From: Oscarella lobularis
Lineage: Eukaryota; Porifera; Homoscleromorpha; Homosclerophorida; Oscarellidae
Direction: 5' to 3'
Length of the DNA: 64,000 bases
Assembly: GCF_947507565.1 (NCBI RefSeq)
Contig: NC_089185.1
Location: forward strand, 2,356,001 to 2,420,000
Shown here: piece after piece, positions 36,601 to 49,200 of the stretch
How positions within the stretch are numbered: the stretch's first letter is position 1
Layout: each line of letters begins with the position of its first letter
Translations under genes and position numbers: made by a program
Notes under the pieces: model-generated
The model's input: only the letters and a program-made list of their open reading frames with translations
Told to the model about the DNA's origin: nothing
Database searches by the model: none

Positions 36601-38304
36601 ATTTACGGGCAGTCTGAGACCCCGTCTGAGACCAACTGAGACCCTTACTGAGACCAACTGAGACCCATACTGAGACCTACTGAGACCCTTACTGAGACCA
36701 ACTGAGACCCATACTGAGACCTACTGAGACCCTTACTGAGACCAACTGAGACCCATACTGAGACCTACTGAGACCCTTACTGAGACCAACTGAGACCCTT
36801 ACTGAGACCAACTGAGACCCTTACTGAGACCATCTGAGACCCCTACTGAGACATCTGAGACATACTGAGACCCCGTCTGAGACCAACTGAGACCCTAACT
36901 GAGACCTGAGACATACTGAGACCCTTACTGAATCCGTGCTGATACATACTGAGGCCCCTACTGACACATTGTCGGAGTGACTGTGAGAATGCGACAAGTT
37001 TTTCCGTTATTTGCACAGCTTTAATTAACATTACAGACCTAAGATTCATAGACATATTGTCCATTGAATACGCACTTCACAAGTCTCATTTCATTCGTCG
37101 ACAATCTTCACATTCAAATTTCTTTACTTTCTTCTTGATGCCCACGCATGGATAATGAAACCACTTAATTAATTGGCGCATATATGACATGCGATCATTC
37201 ACTTTGAAAAACTTTCAACCTGTCGGCAGGTGCAGTGACTTTGCATTTGAATCAATGCACCCTCTGCTCGATGCTTGGTCGGCTGTTTTTTCCAGGAAAT
37301 GGTGTGAATTATTTTTCCAGACAGTCGGCAAGGTGATGGAGAAGTGCCGACTGCTGAAACATCAACTGCCCCGGGTCATTTCCAAATCTTTCTGTATTCC
37401 CGGAAGCCTGCCGAATTCGCTCCAAACACAACTTGCATCAGTCTACAGAACGAGCAAGGGGACGTAACAGTTGTACCAGTACAACAGCAGCAAGGATGAT
37501 CAGAGTGCGGCCCATTCTCTATCTTTTTCTGCGTGGAAGTTGCGCTTGGAAATGACCCGGGACAGTTGATGCTTCAGACGTCGGCACTTCGCCATCACCT
37601 TGCCGACTGTCTGGAAAAATAATTCACACCATTTCCTGGAAAAAACAGCCGACCAAGCATCGAGCAGAGGGTACATTGATTCAAATGCAAAGTCACTGCA
37701 TCTGCCGACAGGGCCGACAGGTTGAAAGTTTTTCAAAGTGAATGATCGCATGTCATATATGCGCCAATTAATTAAGTGGTGTCATTATCCATGCGTGGGC
37801 ATGAAGAAGAAAGTAAAGAAATGTGAATGTGAAGATTGTCGACGAATGAAATGAGACTTGCGAAGTGAGTATCAATGAACAATATGTATACTGTATGAAT
37901 ATTAATTAACTCTGTGATGGTAATTAAAGCTGTGCAAATAACGGAAAACTTGTCGCGTTCTCACAGTCACTCCGGCAATGTATCAGTAAGGGTCTCAGTA
38001 TGTCTCAGGTATCAGTTCGGGTCTCAGTTGGTCTCAGTAAGGGTCTCAGACAGTCTCAGTAAGAGTCTCAGTTGGTCTCAGTAAGGGTCTCAGTTGGTCT
38101 CAGTAAGGGTCTCAGATGGTCTCAGTAAGGGTCTCAGATGGTCTCAGTAAGGGTCTCAGTCGGTCTCAGACGGGGTCTCAGTTGGTCTCAGACAGGGTCT
38201 TAGTAGGTCTCAGTAAGGGTCTCAGTAGGTCTCAGTAAGGGTCTCATTTGGTCTCAGACGGGGTCTCAGTTGGTCTCAGACGGGGTCTCACACTGCCCGT
38301 AAAT
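36601..38304. mobile_element. 1.7-kb foldback element with CTGAGACC minisatellite arms
   Basis: Terminal inverted repeats are atttacgggcagt (36601-36613) and actgcccgtaaat (38292-38304). Each arm has a minisatellite (36609-36980, ctgagacc units; 37985-38295, reverse complement), then about 190 bp of unique sequence, then a short ORF starting MRSFTLKNFQPVG in opposite directions: + at 37189-37467 and - at 37751-37500. The centre is near 37480. The two ORFs are near-identical up to HQL-RVISK, then diverge at the centre. No known transposase was recognised. Confidence 0.88.
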
Positions 38305-38351
38305 ATATGGATTACGGGAGGGCCTGAAAGACCCGGATACTAAGCGACACA

Positions 38352-40061
38352 ATGGAAGAAATCGCTTTCACAACGCGTGGCAGTTCTTCAACTAGAATGG
38401 AAGCGATTGAATGTTATCGTCAGTCGGAGTATCTGTGCGACGTCGTTATCATCAGCGAAGACGGACAGCGATTTCCAGCTCACAGACTAGTACTGGCTTC
38501 AGCTAGTCAGTTCTTCGATCGCATGTTCCGAGGAAGCTTCGTGGAAAGTAAAAAGACCGAAGTTACTATTCAGAACGTCGATGGAGCACTTATAAAGATG
38601 CTGATCGATTACGCCTACAAAGGAGAAGCCATATGCCCAGCAGCTGTCGAAAACGTCCTATCCCTTTACGAGGCGTCGCACTACGTTCAATTCGCCGCGC
38701 TCTTTTCGATGTGCAGCACCTGGCTCAAAGACCACGTGAACGCGTCGAATTGCCTAAGCATGGCGATGATCGCTGATCGACACGATGACTCGGATTTGCG
38801 TCGTGTGGCTGATTGCATTTCAGCTGTGAATATATCGCTCTTGTCGGAGAGCGAGGCTTTTCTCTGTCTCTCCGTTGAACAGTTGAGCAGGATTATTGCT
38901 CAAGATGATTTGGGCGTGAAGTCGGAAGATGACGTACTGACTGTCGTGCAGAAGTGGGTCATGCACGATGAAGTGCCTCGTCGAGATCACGTACGATCGC
39001 TCTCGAAATTCATCCGGTTTCCACTAATCGATTTTGAAGAAACAAATGACGTTCTTTCGGATCTTGACTTGGTGTCTTCCTATCACTCGTCAGACGGGTC
39101 CTATCAACATCGGGTTGGATGCGACGGCGTTCTATTGATTGCTGGTGGGGTGCAGCGTAATGTAGTGCGTGAAAATAAGGAAAGGTATGCCATGAGCCGA
39201 CAAGCTAGAATATACAACTCCAACAGCGACACGTGGTATGCGTTTCCTTCCCTAGCAGTGGGAACATCAATGCATAGGATCGCGACGTCCGGTGGCGTGC
39301 TCTACTCTCTTGGTGGTGATTATGAATGCGACTTTCATCAATTTTGGGAAACTTATTATCCTACCAAAGTAGTTCAGCGATACGACGATGAACGACGTCA
39401 ATGGCTTGATGACGTAGAACCTATGTCTTGTCCAAGAAGAGGAAATGAAATAGTCAGCTGTGACTCTTACATTTACGGCATGAGCCTTGAAGAACGCCCG
39501 GAAGGGGCGATGTGTGAAGTATTTGATCAGGAGACAAAAAGATGGATTGCCGTTTCCTCTCCTGCGAAATCTTTGACACGTGACTACATTTTGTCTGCGC
39601 TGGATAATAATAAGGTTTTTGCAATTGGCAGCAGCCTTGATGAACAACTGGGGTACATGAAGTATGATACGGTGGAAGACCGTTGGTGTGAATCTAATAT
39701 GACTTTTTCATTTTCTCCGGACTTTTTTTCTGATTCTTTTTGGGCGAGTGCGCTTGTACAACCTTCTTCCTGCTACTTCGCCTCCACGGGAGACCGAATA
39801 TACGTTCATAATAATCGTAAGTGTGCGATGATTTTTGACAGTGTGAACGCCTTCTCTTTTGTGAAAGACTTCTTCCCATTCACGAGCTGCAGTGGACTCG
39901 CTTATGATGTCGACAGCAAGAGGATGTACATGTTTGGTGATAATCAAGTTGCTATTTACGAGGAACGAGCTAGCAAGTGGGACCTTAGACCCTTTGATGG
40001 AGAGTTTCTCAGAAAGTTTTCCTGCGCAGTTGTGGACAGAAAGCTGATGAACTTTGTGTAA
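38352..40061 (+). CDS. BTB-BACK-Kelch protein (KLHL family), intronless
   Basis: Intact 569-aa frame, ATG 38352 to TAA 40059-40061. The BTB domain occupies residues about 20-125 (FPAHRLVLASASQFFDRMF, then EVTIQNVDGALIKMLIDYAY). The BACK domain is about 130-235 (QDDLGVKSEDDVLTVVQKW). The C-terminal half (about 265-569) holds divergent Kelch repeats, with blades such as IYNSNSDTWYAFPSL and YDDERRQWLDDVEPM. KLHL proteins are usually CUL3 ubiquitin-ligase adaptors, with the Kelch propeller choosing the substrate. The Kelch repeats lack many canonical double-Gly motifs, so blade number is uncertain. A foldback element ends 48 bp upstream of the ATG, so promoter function must lie in or near that repeat. 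A single exon of this size may indicate a retrocopy origin. Confidence 0.9.
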   Translation: MEEIAFTTRGSSSTRMEAIECYRQSEYLCDVVIISEDGQRFPAHRLVLASASQFFDRMFRGSFVESKKTEVTIQNVDGALIKMLIDYAYKGEAICPAAVENVLSLYEASHYVQFAALFSMCSTWLKDHVNASNCLSMAMIADRHDDSDLRRVADCISAVNISLLSESEAFLCLSVEQLSRIIAQDDLGVKSEDDVLTVVQKWVMHDEVPRRDHVRSLSKFIRFPLIDFEETNDVLSDLDLVSSYHSSDGSYQHRVGCDGVLLIAGGVQRNVVRENKERYAMSRQARIYNSNSDTWYAFPSLAVGTSMHRIATSGGVLYSLGGDYECDFHQFWETYYPTKVVQRYDDERRQWLDDVEPMSCPRRGNEIVSCDSYIYGMSLEERPEGAMCEVFDQETKRWIAVSSPAKSLTRDYILSALDNNKVFAIGSSLDEQLGYMKYDTVEDRWCESNMTFSFSPDFFSDSFWASALVQPSSCYFASTGDRIYVHNNRKCAMIFDSVNAFSFVKDFFPFTSCSGLAYDVDSKRMYMFGDNQVAIYEERASKWDLRPFDGEFLRKFSCAVVDRKLMNFV

Positions 40062-41314
40062 TAATTTTCTGGCACCTTTTTGATTTATTGAATGATTATG
40101 AGCTTATAGAGTCCTAGGGTTGAGGCGTGACACCACGGACTATTTGTTTTGAGGCACCCTGTGTTTGTTGATTTGAGTATGCATTCATGCTTGACTAGAC
40201 TAACTAGTGCTCGCGTTGCTAATGCTCTTAGAATGATTAGATAAGCACTGGGAAGGGACAGACAGCGGCAATCAGCACTACACCGTACTTAGTCCCCAAA
40301 CCCTTCTCAAGCTAGGACACCCGTATAACGGTGTCCGAGAGAGGGTCTGGACCAGGCTGTAGTACCTAGACACATTCCGTACCTTGGTCGGGTTGAAAAG
40401 AGTCAGTCTCGCATCAGCTCGATCCTTCCAATCTAAGTCTCTTTTTCTAGTCACGCTTGATGACGTACCATTCCTTCGCGCCCAAAAAGAGCGTTTTGTT
40501 TGGATGCAATATATGTTATCCTTCAATAACAACTGTTTACCCTATCAGGGCTGTTTGTGCAGCTTTTCTGCAAGTAATCAAATATGTAGAAGCTTCTCGC
40601 TACTATGCGCCGATGGAAAACCACAGATGTACCTTAATTGTTACATGTATCTGAAAACATGCAGTCCTGGACGCCCAATTTGAAGGAACTTGTGGCTATT
40701 TTTTACGAGTTGTCTGTGGCCCTAATGATTAGCTTACTCAATTAATCTACAGTCCCGAGACAGATACGGGGAATTGACATCATATGTGACATGTCTCGCA
40801 TGGGTTTCCATCGTCATACATTCAGAGTCAGCTATTTGATCCTGCTCCTGCTTCATGCATGCCGCTCGCTGTTCGCCGCGACAGCGAGCTAGTTTTCTAC
40901 CGACTTACTAGCCTAGCTATACAATATATAGGGTCGCAAGCATCATGCAGAGTGACAGCAGCCAGAAAGAACTCCAGAACGATTCGTTCATCCTGCGCGG
41001 TTCGAAGCAAATACCAGTTCGTGATGCCCGTATAAGAAATGACTCTGTGTCTGTGTGATGTTGGATTCTCCCCCTTCTTCGCTTCGAATCCCGGCGACCC
41101 GATCTGCAATTGACAACCGATCTTTGTACGACACATTGTCTACTGTTTGAGGTGGCAGCCTGTCGATCTGTCTACGTCCTCTGAGCCTTAGATTCACACT
41201 GTGCTTTATCTACGGCTTCTATCTGTTAGCAACTGAACGTAACGTGAAACGTTCTCTCCTACATGGCTACTCTCAAACACGCAAAGCATCTACCTGAGTA
41301 GATACCTTCTACAA
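40062..41314. other. Intergenic with a possible reverse-strand CUB-like exon
   Basis: On the minus strand at about 40911-41085 the frame NWYLLRTAQDERIVLEFF followed by CDPIY has the strand pattern of a CUB domain (hydrophobic core, then C-D). It has no start, partner exon or confirmed splice sites. The rest of the stretch shows no supported gene. Confidence 0.3.
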
Positions 41315-41962
41315 CAGGGCCGGCGGAGCGTTTTTGAAGTTGGCCCGGCACTTTTCGCGCGCTTCGCGCGCGAAAAATTTTTTGACCACGCCCATTCAAG
41401 ACAAGGTTTTTAATTAACTCACTCAGAATTTAAATTGTCCGAAAAATCTTAGCCTACTTTCATTATCCGTAACAAATTCGTTTGCTACTTCTAAAAGATT
41501 TAGTTTGTCTAGTTCTTCTTTGTATGAGCTCAGCGTCATTAACTGATTTAGTCGCTCCTGCCCCGTTGAATTCCGAATATAGGATTTAATTTTTCTCATA
41601 GTAGAGAAGGATCTCTCGCTTGTAGCATTTGTGGCAGGTAGAACAAAAAGTAAAGAAGATACAGTGCCGATTTGGTATAAAACGTTCTTCTAGTTTGGCG
41701 AAAGATTGCGTAGATATGTCAATAGATCGTTAATCATAACTTCATCAGGGGATTTGCCCTCAACTGCAAAGTTACATTGTAGTATTTCTAGCTGTGCTGA
41801 AAGCTCTTCTTTGTGAAGATCGGCCTGTACATACATGTACACTAATCCGCTACACGTGATATAGCTACGGCCAGACTGCCTAACGTCAATATAATTTTTT
41901 TGGCTTTACAAAATGTTGGTCCGGCAGCTGCCGGACCTGCCGGACCCGTCGCGCCGGCCCTG
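41315..41962 (-). mobile_element. hAT transposon remnant (648 bp)
   Basis: Terminal inverted repeats are cagggccggcg (41315-41325) and cgccggccctg (41952-41962). The reverse strand encodes the C-terminal hAT dimerisation region: LPATNATSERSFSTMRKIKS, then LNQLMTLSSYKEELD, then ANEFVTDNESRLRFFGQFKF and a stop at 41423-41425. An in-frame TAG interrupts it at about 41692. The catalytic part is missing. Confidence 0.85.
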
Positions 41963-42384
41963 TACAAGTGATCAGTTCTCTCATTCTTCGCCTATACATT
42001 ATACTTAGTCTCTTTATATTGGCAAGCCTCACTTCTATGAAGTCGATGATGATATACTTCTCTGCTGCGTCATCACGGTACATATCTAAGATTCGTTTTC
42101 TGGTTTCAGCACGCTCTGAAATTGGCGGGTGAAAATCATATTCACGTCAGAAATGTTTCTTTTCTATTCCTATCCCAATGGCTTTCTGGTGGCCACCTAA
42201 TTTCACTTGTATGCAGTGGTGAGAACTTGACTTGCCCGAAACTTTTGACTTGAACGCATCCTTTAGGATAAAAAATTTGTGCGCTGCGTTTCTTTGCATG
42301 TTCTGCGTCTTCCTATTAGCTTCATCGAGAATTTCATAAACCACCAGTCACGATGACGTAATGATCCATGTCTGCGGTCGTTGA

Positions 42385-42690
42385 CAGAAGAGAGCCTGTG
42401 GATCATTTTGGGTCTTATTCTATTCCTGCCGCTTTCTGCTACTCAATAGTCATGTAGAAGAGGAGACCGCAAAACGTAAGGCCCAAATATCGGCGCGGCA
42501 AACTCCCGAGGTCTCATCGAAGCAGATACCTCTAATGCACAGTAAGTAATTGCAGTAGAACTAACAGCAACAGGCAAATTTGAACTGTAGTCTAGATGCA
42601 AATGAAACCAACGCATCATGCATGCAGCCAATGTCGTTCGATCAACCCTAACAGTGGGCCCCGGTTCACCGTTTGAGAATCGTCGAAGCG
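42385..42690 (+). repeat. Dispersed repeat block upstream of lectin copy 1
   Basis: Homologous to 45618-46000, 50511-50850 and the block at 21371-21690. It has the same order of landmarks, including gaggagacc, atatcggcgcggc and actcccgaggtctcatcgaa. Confidence 0.8.
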
Positions 42691-42897
42691 CGCCGTTCAA
42701 ACATGCAATGCAACAAGCGTATTCTACGATGAAGAGACCGTACGACGGACATGGGCGGTTTTGATCCGGCTTTATGGAACAAACCGTGTGACCGTTTACA
42801 CGGAATGGCTTACTAATTCAATTCGTAAGTTAGGGGAAAAGCCTATTCATAAGCGCCTAAACAGCTTGAACTCCTTCAATTGAGTTTGGTGTAGACA

Positions 42898-45297
42898 ATG
42901 CATGCGACAAGTGTCGTCATTCCCCAACTCCTTATTCTTATGAAGATTTTCGCTCTTGGGTATGCGGAGAGTGACGGCGAGAGTTCCGGCGACGAGGTCT
43001 TGGTGATTTTGGACGACCCGAGAACGTTTTCATCTCACTCCGCTATCTATGGTCACAAAGAGTGGACGTTTCCTGGTTCGGTCTAAGTTCCCTCGTGTTC
43101 GCTCGTTTCTTTTGAGCCGCCCTTCGAAAATCTACAGCCGTCGGAAATCGTTCACGTGCAGGCGGGCGTCGGATATCGCGATCACGCTCCCAGTCAAACG
43201 GTTCTATTCGCGTGGATTGAACGAGTGACTTCGCGCGGTTTTTATGCGTGCGCCGGTTGTAGCGGGTTTTCTGCTGGCCCGCTTTCGCTTAGCGTCGAGT
43301 GGCTGGCCTACGTCGCTAAACGCCGATCGTTTCTCGACATTAATTCGTCACGCCTCATGCATGAAGCCGTCGTCAACTTTTCAGACTTCGCAACGCAGAC
43401 GCTCTGTCACCGTGAACAATTGGTAGCCGTTTTCAAGTAATTATTGACAGTAATCGAATTAATCTTTTTTATGCAGTCTAATTTTCGTTTGACTTATCTG
43501 CTCGCGACAGCTGTTCGCTTGAACCTGAACCCGAAGGCGGCAGTCGCAAACAGCGCCTTCCTTTGGATAGAGAACGCAACCGACGCTCAACTTGGTCTTT
43601 GTTATAAAGAAGCGCCCCAGCTGTCTTCTCCGATTTCGGTTTGCTTACTTTTGATGGCGCCGATCTTACATTGTCTCCAGAGAACAACTACGCCTTTTGC
43701 AAGGCCTGCAGAAAACAGCGCGGTTTTATTTATTCTACTAATTTGATGCCTATTCTTTCAAACGTGATTTTTCTTACGTCCCGTCTGTTCTCGTTACTCC
43801 GAGGCACCACGATGAATACCCTGCGAGGTTCATTTACGATAACATTGTGGCCTGGGTTGAGGTGAGAGAAAAAAAAATATAAAGCTTTTGAAATATTTCT
43901 TACGGTAGGAAATTGTTTTGACGAAATTCCGTGTTTGCGTTAAAGAAGTTCGAGTTCGAAAAGCGAAGTACGATCCTGTCTCGGTGAATTACGTCGTTTT
44001 GCCGCGTAAATGATTCTTTTTACTCGGTGAGCGTTTCAGCGCCTGCATGTCGGTTTTTTATAGGTGCCTGTGATGAAGGCTGGCTTCCACGTGAGGGATA
44101 CTGCTACGAGGGGGTCGACTGGATGTCAACCGTGGACAGTTGCCAATTCCACTTGCGAGCAAAGAAACAGCTCGCTGGCAAGCATACACAATGAACTCGA
44201 AGCGCACTTTGTTGCATGGTGTCCTGTCGTCGGGCGAGTCTTGGATCGGTCTCTATTGCAACGGAGACAGATTCGATTGGACTGACGGCACGGCACTCGA
44301 CTACCTCTACTGGATGAATGGGCGGCAAGGAAATTATACAGAGTATAATTATAAGAAGATGTGTGTCAACGAGTTGGGTCTGAAAAATCTCTTTCGCTGG
44401 AACGGTTCATTGTGCAAAGACTGCCGTTCGTATATTTGCAAGAAAGGTCTACTATTTCTTGTCATCTCTGAGTAACGACTTCCTATTTTCAATTTAACTC
44501 CCTCTCTCAGATTTAGATGAATGTGAAACAGGTGGTCACAACTGTTCGAAAAATGCGCTCTGTATCAACAATGACGGTTCATTCACATGCCAGTGCAGGT
44601 ATGGCTACGTAGGAAATGGTCGAGTGTGCGGTAAGAAAATTCGTTATTGCCTATGTTTGAATTTGCGTGTCTTATATATATATATAGCTCCCAACGAGTG
44701 TATACTTAGGACGCACAATTGTCACAGAATGGCTAAGTGCCGAGACACCGTCGCCGGCTTTACGTGTACGTGTAGAAAAAGATTTTTTGGAGACGGGCGG
44801 ATTTGAGGTAAGTTTTTGTTATTTCAATTACAGGTGTTCGTTTTGTGGATTTGCCGCGCAGTAAATTTATGTAAAACTGTTTTCTTTTCTTATTGTAGAA
44901 CCTTGCCCAAGCGGTTATTCTAGATTTGGTGATCGGCGTTGCTACAAATATTTCTCAACGCCACTTCCTTGGCTCAGCTCACGTAAGCGGTGCAAGAGGG
45001 ACAAAGGAGACTTGGTTTCAATTGCAAGCCAGGAAGAATACACGTACGTCCAGAACTTGTATTCATCCGGACAAATCTGGCTAGGATTCAGGGCCATGGC
45101 GCGTGAAGAGCATTTTGTTTGGTCTGACGGATCTCCTGTCACCTTTACAAAGTGGTCTGACTATGAAATCAGCTCGGGCGCGGAGGCAGTCACCGACGTC
45201 CGAGAATGCGCTCATACGCTTGGATCTGAACCTTCAAGCTTATGGACTGTTCACCCTTGCGCGGGTTCGGAAAATTTTGTCTCCGAGGTACCTAGGT
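42898..45297 (+). pseudogene. Mosaic lectin gene, copy 1 (broken)
   Basis: It begins like copies 2 and 3 (MHATSVVIPQLLILMKIFALG, split here as a signal peptide of about 20 residues plus an AESDGES start). The first H-lectin-like unit has TAA at 43084-43086 where copies 2 and 3 have a Tyr codon (TAC). After CYKEA (about 43615) it jumps straight to sequence that in copy 2 lies about 1.5 kb further on, so the Kazal exon and two H-lectin-like units are deleted. The first C-type lectin domain (44064-44450, frame shifts near 44215), EGF region (44515-44815) and second C-type lectin domain (44897-45280) remain recognisable. One donor is changed from GT to GC. Confidence 0.78.
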
Positions 45298-45617
45298 ATT
45301 AAATATGTAATTGAATTTCACGAACTGATCGATGTCATGGTTGTTACGTGCTTTCTTTTGTCGCATTCTATTGTTTCTTCTGGTCTTTATTAATTTCGTG
45401 GTTGGAATGCAGAAGAATTTACAGTCCGTCCAGTACTCAGCGATTTGGAAAGTTACCAGGCATATACATTAGATGGCTTGGTCTGAAAACATTCGCGGCC
45501 GTTAACATTCACCAGACCCTTTATCTGCTTGCAGATCTGGCTGTTTCAAAATTTAGAGGATCGGTGATTTGGAATCAAGGAGGGATCAGGATCAATCTGG
45601 ATCAAGGGATTGCGCTT

Positions 45618-46000
45618 TTGGTAAAGTGCGTTAGCCGCCGACGCTTCGACTCGCGAGAGCTTCTCTATCTCTGCCGAAGCCCCTCTTTGATCGGCGGGGA
45701 GAGATCCTGTAAATCATTTTGTGCCTTATTCTATTCCTGCCGTCTTCTGCTACGCGTAGAGGAGGAGACCGCGAAACGGAAGGCCCAAATATCGGCGCGG
45801 CGAACTCCCGAGGTCTCATCGAAGCAGATATCGAATTGACAATCTAATGCACAGTACATACTTGCAGTAGACGTAGCAGCAACAGGCAAATTTGAACTGT
45901 AGTCTATATGCGAATGAAACCATGTACACCCACGCATTAGCCAATGTCGTTCGATCAACCTAACAGTGGGGCACCGGCCCACCGTTCGAGAATCGTCGAA
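45618..46000 (+). repeat. Dispersed repeat block upstream of lectin copy 2
   Basis: It begins aaagtgcgttagcc and carries the same landmarks as the other three blocks. The following 200 bp (about 46000-46209), including the line ending ccttcaattgagtttggtgt, is shared only by the three lectin copies and is the likely core promoter. Confidence 0.8.
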
Positions 46001-46209
46001 GCGCCGTTGAAACGTGCGATGCAACACGCGTAATCTACGATGGAGAGGTCGTACGTCGGACATATGGGCGGTTTTGATCCGGCTTGATCGAACGAACCGT
46101 GTGACCGTTTACACGGAATGGCTTACTAATTGAATTCACAAGTTCTGGAAAAGCCTATTCATATGCGCCTAAACAGCTTGAACTCCTTCAATTGAGTTTG
46201 GTGTTGACA

Positions 46210-49200
46210 ATGCATGCGACCTGCAGTGTCACCGTGCTCCAACTCTTTTTTCTTATGAAGATTTTCGCTCTTGGGTCTGCGGAGAGCGACGGCGAGAGTT
46301 CCGGCGACGAGCTCTTGGTGATTTTGGACGACCTGAGAACGTTTTCAGCTCACTCCGCTATCTATGGTCACCAAGACTGGACGTTTCCTGGTTCGGTCTA
46401 CGTTCACTCGTGTTTGCTCGTTTCTTTTGAGCCGCCCTTTGAAAATCTTCAGCCGTCGGAAATCGTTCACGTGCAGGCGGGCGTCGGATATCGCGATCAC
46501 GCTCCCAGTCAAGCGGTTCTATTCGCGTGGATTGAACGAGTGACTTCGCGCGGTTTTTATGCGTGCGCCGGTTATAGCGGGTTTTCTGCTGGCCCGCTTT
46601 CGCTTAGCGTCGAGTGGCTGGCCTACGTCGCTAAACGCCGATCGTTTCTGGACATTAATTCGTCACGCCTCATGCATGAAGCCGTCGTCAACTTTTCAGA
46701 CTTCACAACGCAGAAGCTCTGTCATCGCGAACAATTGGTAGCCGTTTTCAAGTAATTATTGACAGTGATCGAATTACTCTTTCTATGCAGTCTGATTTGC
46801 GTGTGACTTATTTGCTCGCAACAGCTGTTCGCTCGAACCTGAACCCGAAGGCGGCAGTCGCAAACGGCGCGTTCCTTTGGATAGAGAACGCAACCGACTC
46901 TGAACTTGGTCTTTGTTACAAAGAAGCGCTGATGTTCAGCGGTCTTCACACCGGATTCCAAGCGGTATATCCCATTTAGGTTTTGAGTGCAATTTATAAC
47001 TGAATGGATTTCTTCAAGAGTATACTAATGTTTAATGACAGCGGAGGGCTTCGAGGTCTTTTTGAGGGCGCCGATTCAGGTCAACTTGTTTTTTTCAAAA
47101 AGAATCCTAATTTGGTAGAGGGCAATGAGACTTCGGTTTGCCAAGTAAGCGTACCAAAATCACTCATATTGTATGCTGACCAAACGATATGTCCCTACCA
47201 AACAGACTATAGAGTTCCAGAGAAAGTACTATAAAAACACCAGACCAACGGTTCTGGTGTCGCCCAGTGTTCTAACTCGCTCTGAATTCGCAGGAGAGAC
47301 GGTTGTGATCGCTTGGACTGAGGTAGATTTTTATTAATCGTGAAATCAGTATTGTTTACCTATTTTTCTGCTGCAGTCTGCTAATGTATTTAGTGTCGAC
47401 GTGTGCGTCAAAGCTTCGCAGCCTGCTGATGTTTTAGTTACTTGGGCAGCAATTGGAAGTGAGCTGGTTATAGGGTATTGAATTTTATGTTGTATTCCTC
47501 TTAGCTGTCGATCCGTGCGTTGGAGTTGTGTGCGAGTTCTACGGCGTTTGTGCTGACGTGGGCCCGCGCGCGTACAAGTGCGTGGCGCCGTCGTGCGAAA
47601 GCCACATTTACGAGCCCGTTTGCACGTCAAACGGCGTCTCTTATGACAACGAGTGCGAATATGAGTGTTTCGTTTTCAACACTCGTCGAACAGACATCGT
47701 AATTCATCACCAAGGACGCTGCGAAGGTAGAAAGAGAGAAAATCAAACGTCTTGTAGACAGATCTTCTGTTTAAGTCTTTCCCTTTCAACGCGGAAACGC
47801 GCAACTGAAGAGCTCTCGATCTTTCGCCACGTTTGACTGCCAAACCGTTTACTTCAATTCCAATCTTTTCTATCCCGACAAAAACATTCACGGATTGGCA
47901 TCTGCAGACTTTCGCTCTGCCAGCGACTCGACGTTCGTTCACGACGTACCGACAATTTGGATCGACGAACTGACTCGAGAAAACGTGACGGTGTGCGTGT
48001 CCATCGCCGGTCGAGGCGAACGCCACACCATAGACCAAGTGTCCTTCACTTGGTTCGTTTTCCAAGGAGCCCCAGACGGCGCTATAGGCGGCGTCGTAGA
48101 TCTCGACGAGACGTGGCTGACGGAAGCGACGTGCAAGCAAGTCGACCTCGCTATGACGTTTGATTCGCCGCCTATTATTCTTGCCACGTTGCGTCACTCT
48201 GTTCCGGGTGTGAGACGCGACGCCGCTACCTTGTGGGCCAAAGACGTTGGAACGCGTTCGTTTTCGTTGTGTGTAAAAGAACTGCAGAGTTTCGATGGAG
48301 CGCACAAGACCGTTTCTATTGTGAGGCATTTGTATAATATTTAAATTGCTATATTTAGGCGACATTGGACACCTTATATAGACCTGGCTTGCCTTACCGA
48401 TGCAAGGGCCTAGTGTTTCCCCAGCGGTCTTCTCCGATTTCGGTGTGCTTACTTTTGACGGCGACGATCTTACATTGTCTCCAGAGAACAACTACGCCTT
48501 TTGCAAGGCAGAAAACAGCGCGGCTTTATTTATTCTATAAATTTGATATGCCTATTCTTTTAGAATGTTGAATTGAAACGTGATTCTTCCCACGTTCCGT
48601 CTGTTCTCGTTACTCCGAGGCACCACGATGAATACCCTGCGCGCTTTATTTACGATAACATTGTGGCGTGGGTCGAGGTAAATAAAAAAAAGAATGCAAT
48701 ATATAAGGTTTTTGAAATATATTTTTACGGCAGGAAATTGTTTTGACAAAATTCCGTATTTGCGTTAAAGAAGTTCGAGTTCGGCGAGCAGAAATAATTA
48801 AATACGATCCTGTCTCGGTGAATTACGTCGTTTTGCCGCGTAAATGATGCTTTTTACTCGGTGAGAGAGTTTCGGCGCATGCATATTGGGTTTTTGGGTT
48901 TTTCATATAGGTGTCTGTGATGAAGGCTGGCTTCCGCGTGAAGGATACTGCTACGAGGCGTCAACTGAATGTCAACCGTGGACAGTGGCCAATTCTACAT
49001 GCGAGCAAAGAAACAGCTCGCTGGCAAGCATACACAATGAACTCGAAGCGCACTTTGTTGGTGTCCTGTCGTCGGACGAGTCTTGGATAGGGCTATATTG
49101 GAACGGAGACGGATTCGATTGGACTGACGGCACCACACTCGACTACCTCTACTGGATGAAAGGGCAGCAAGGAAATTATACAGAGTATAATTATAGGAAG

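Noticed and set aside
36357-36617. Small basic protein frame MSRSAANTMNRNARP with a gtaagt donor, suggesting a short two-exon gene.
   Set aside because: The only acceptors give a phase mismatch or run into the adjacent repeat, and no family was recognised.
40384-40683. A 99-residue open frame downstream of the Kelch gene.
   Set aside because: No recognised family, poor composition for coding sequence and no conserved features.
42147-42344. Reverse-strand frame MVYEILDEANRKTQN...
   Set aside because: No recognised family; it begins near a repeat edge and has no splice partner.
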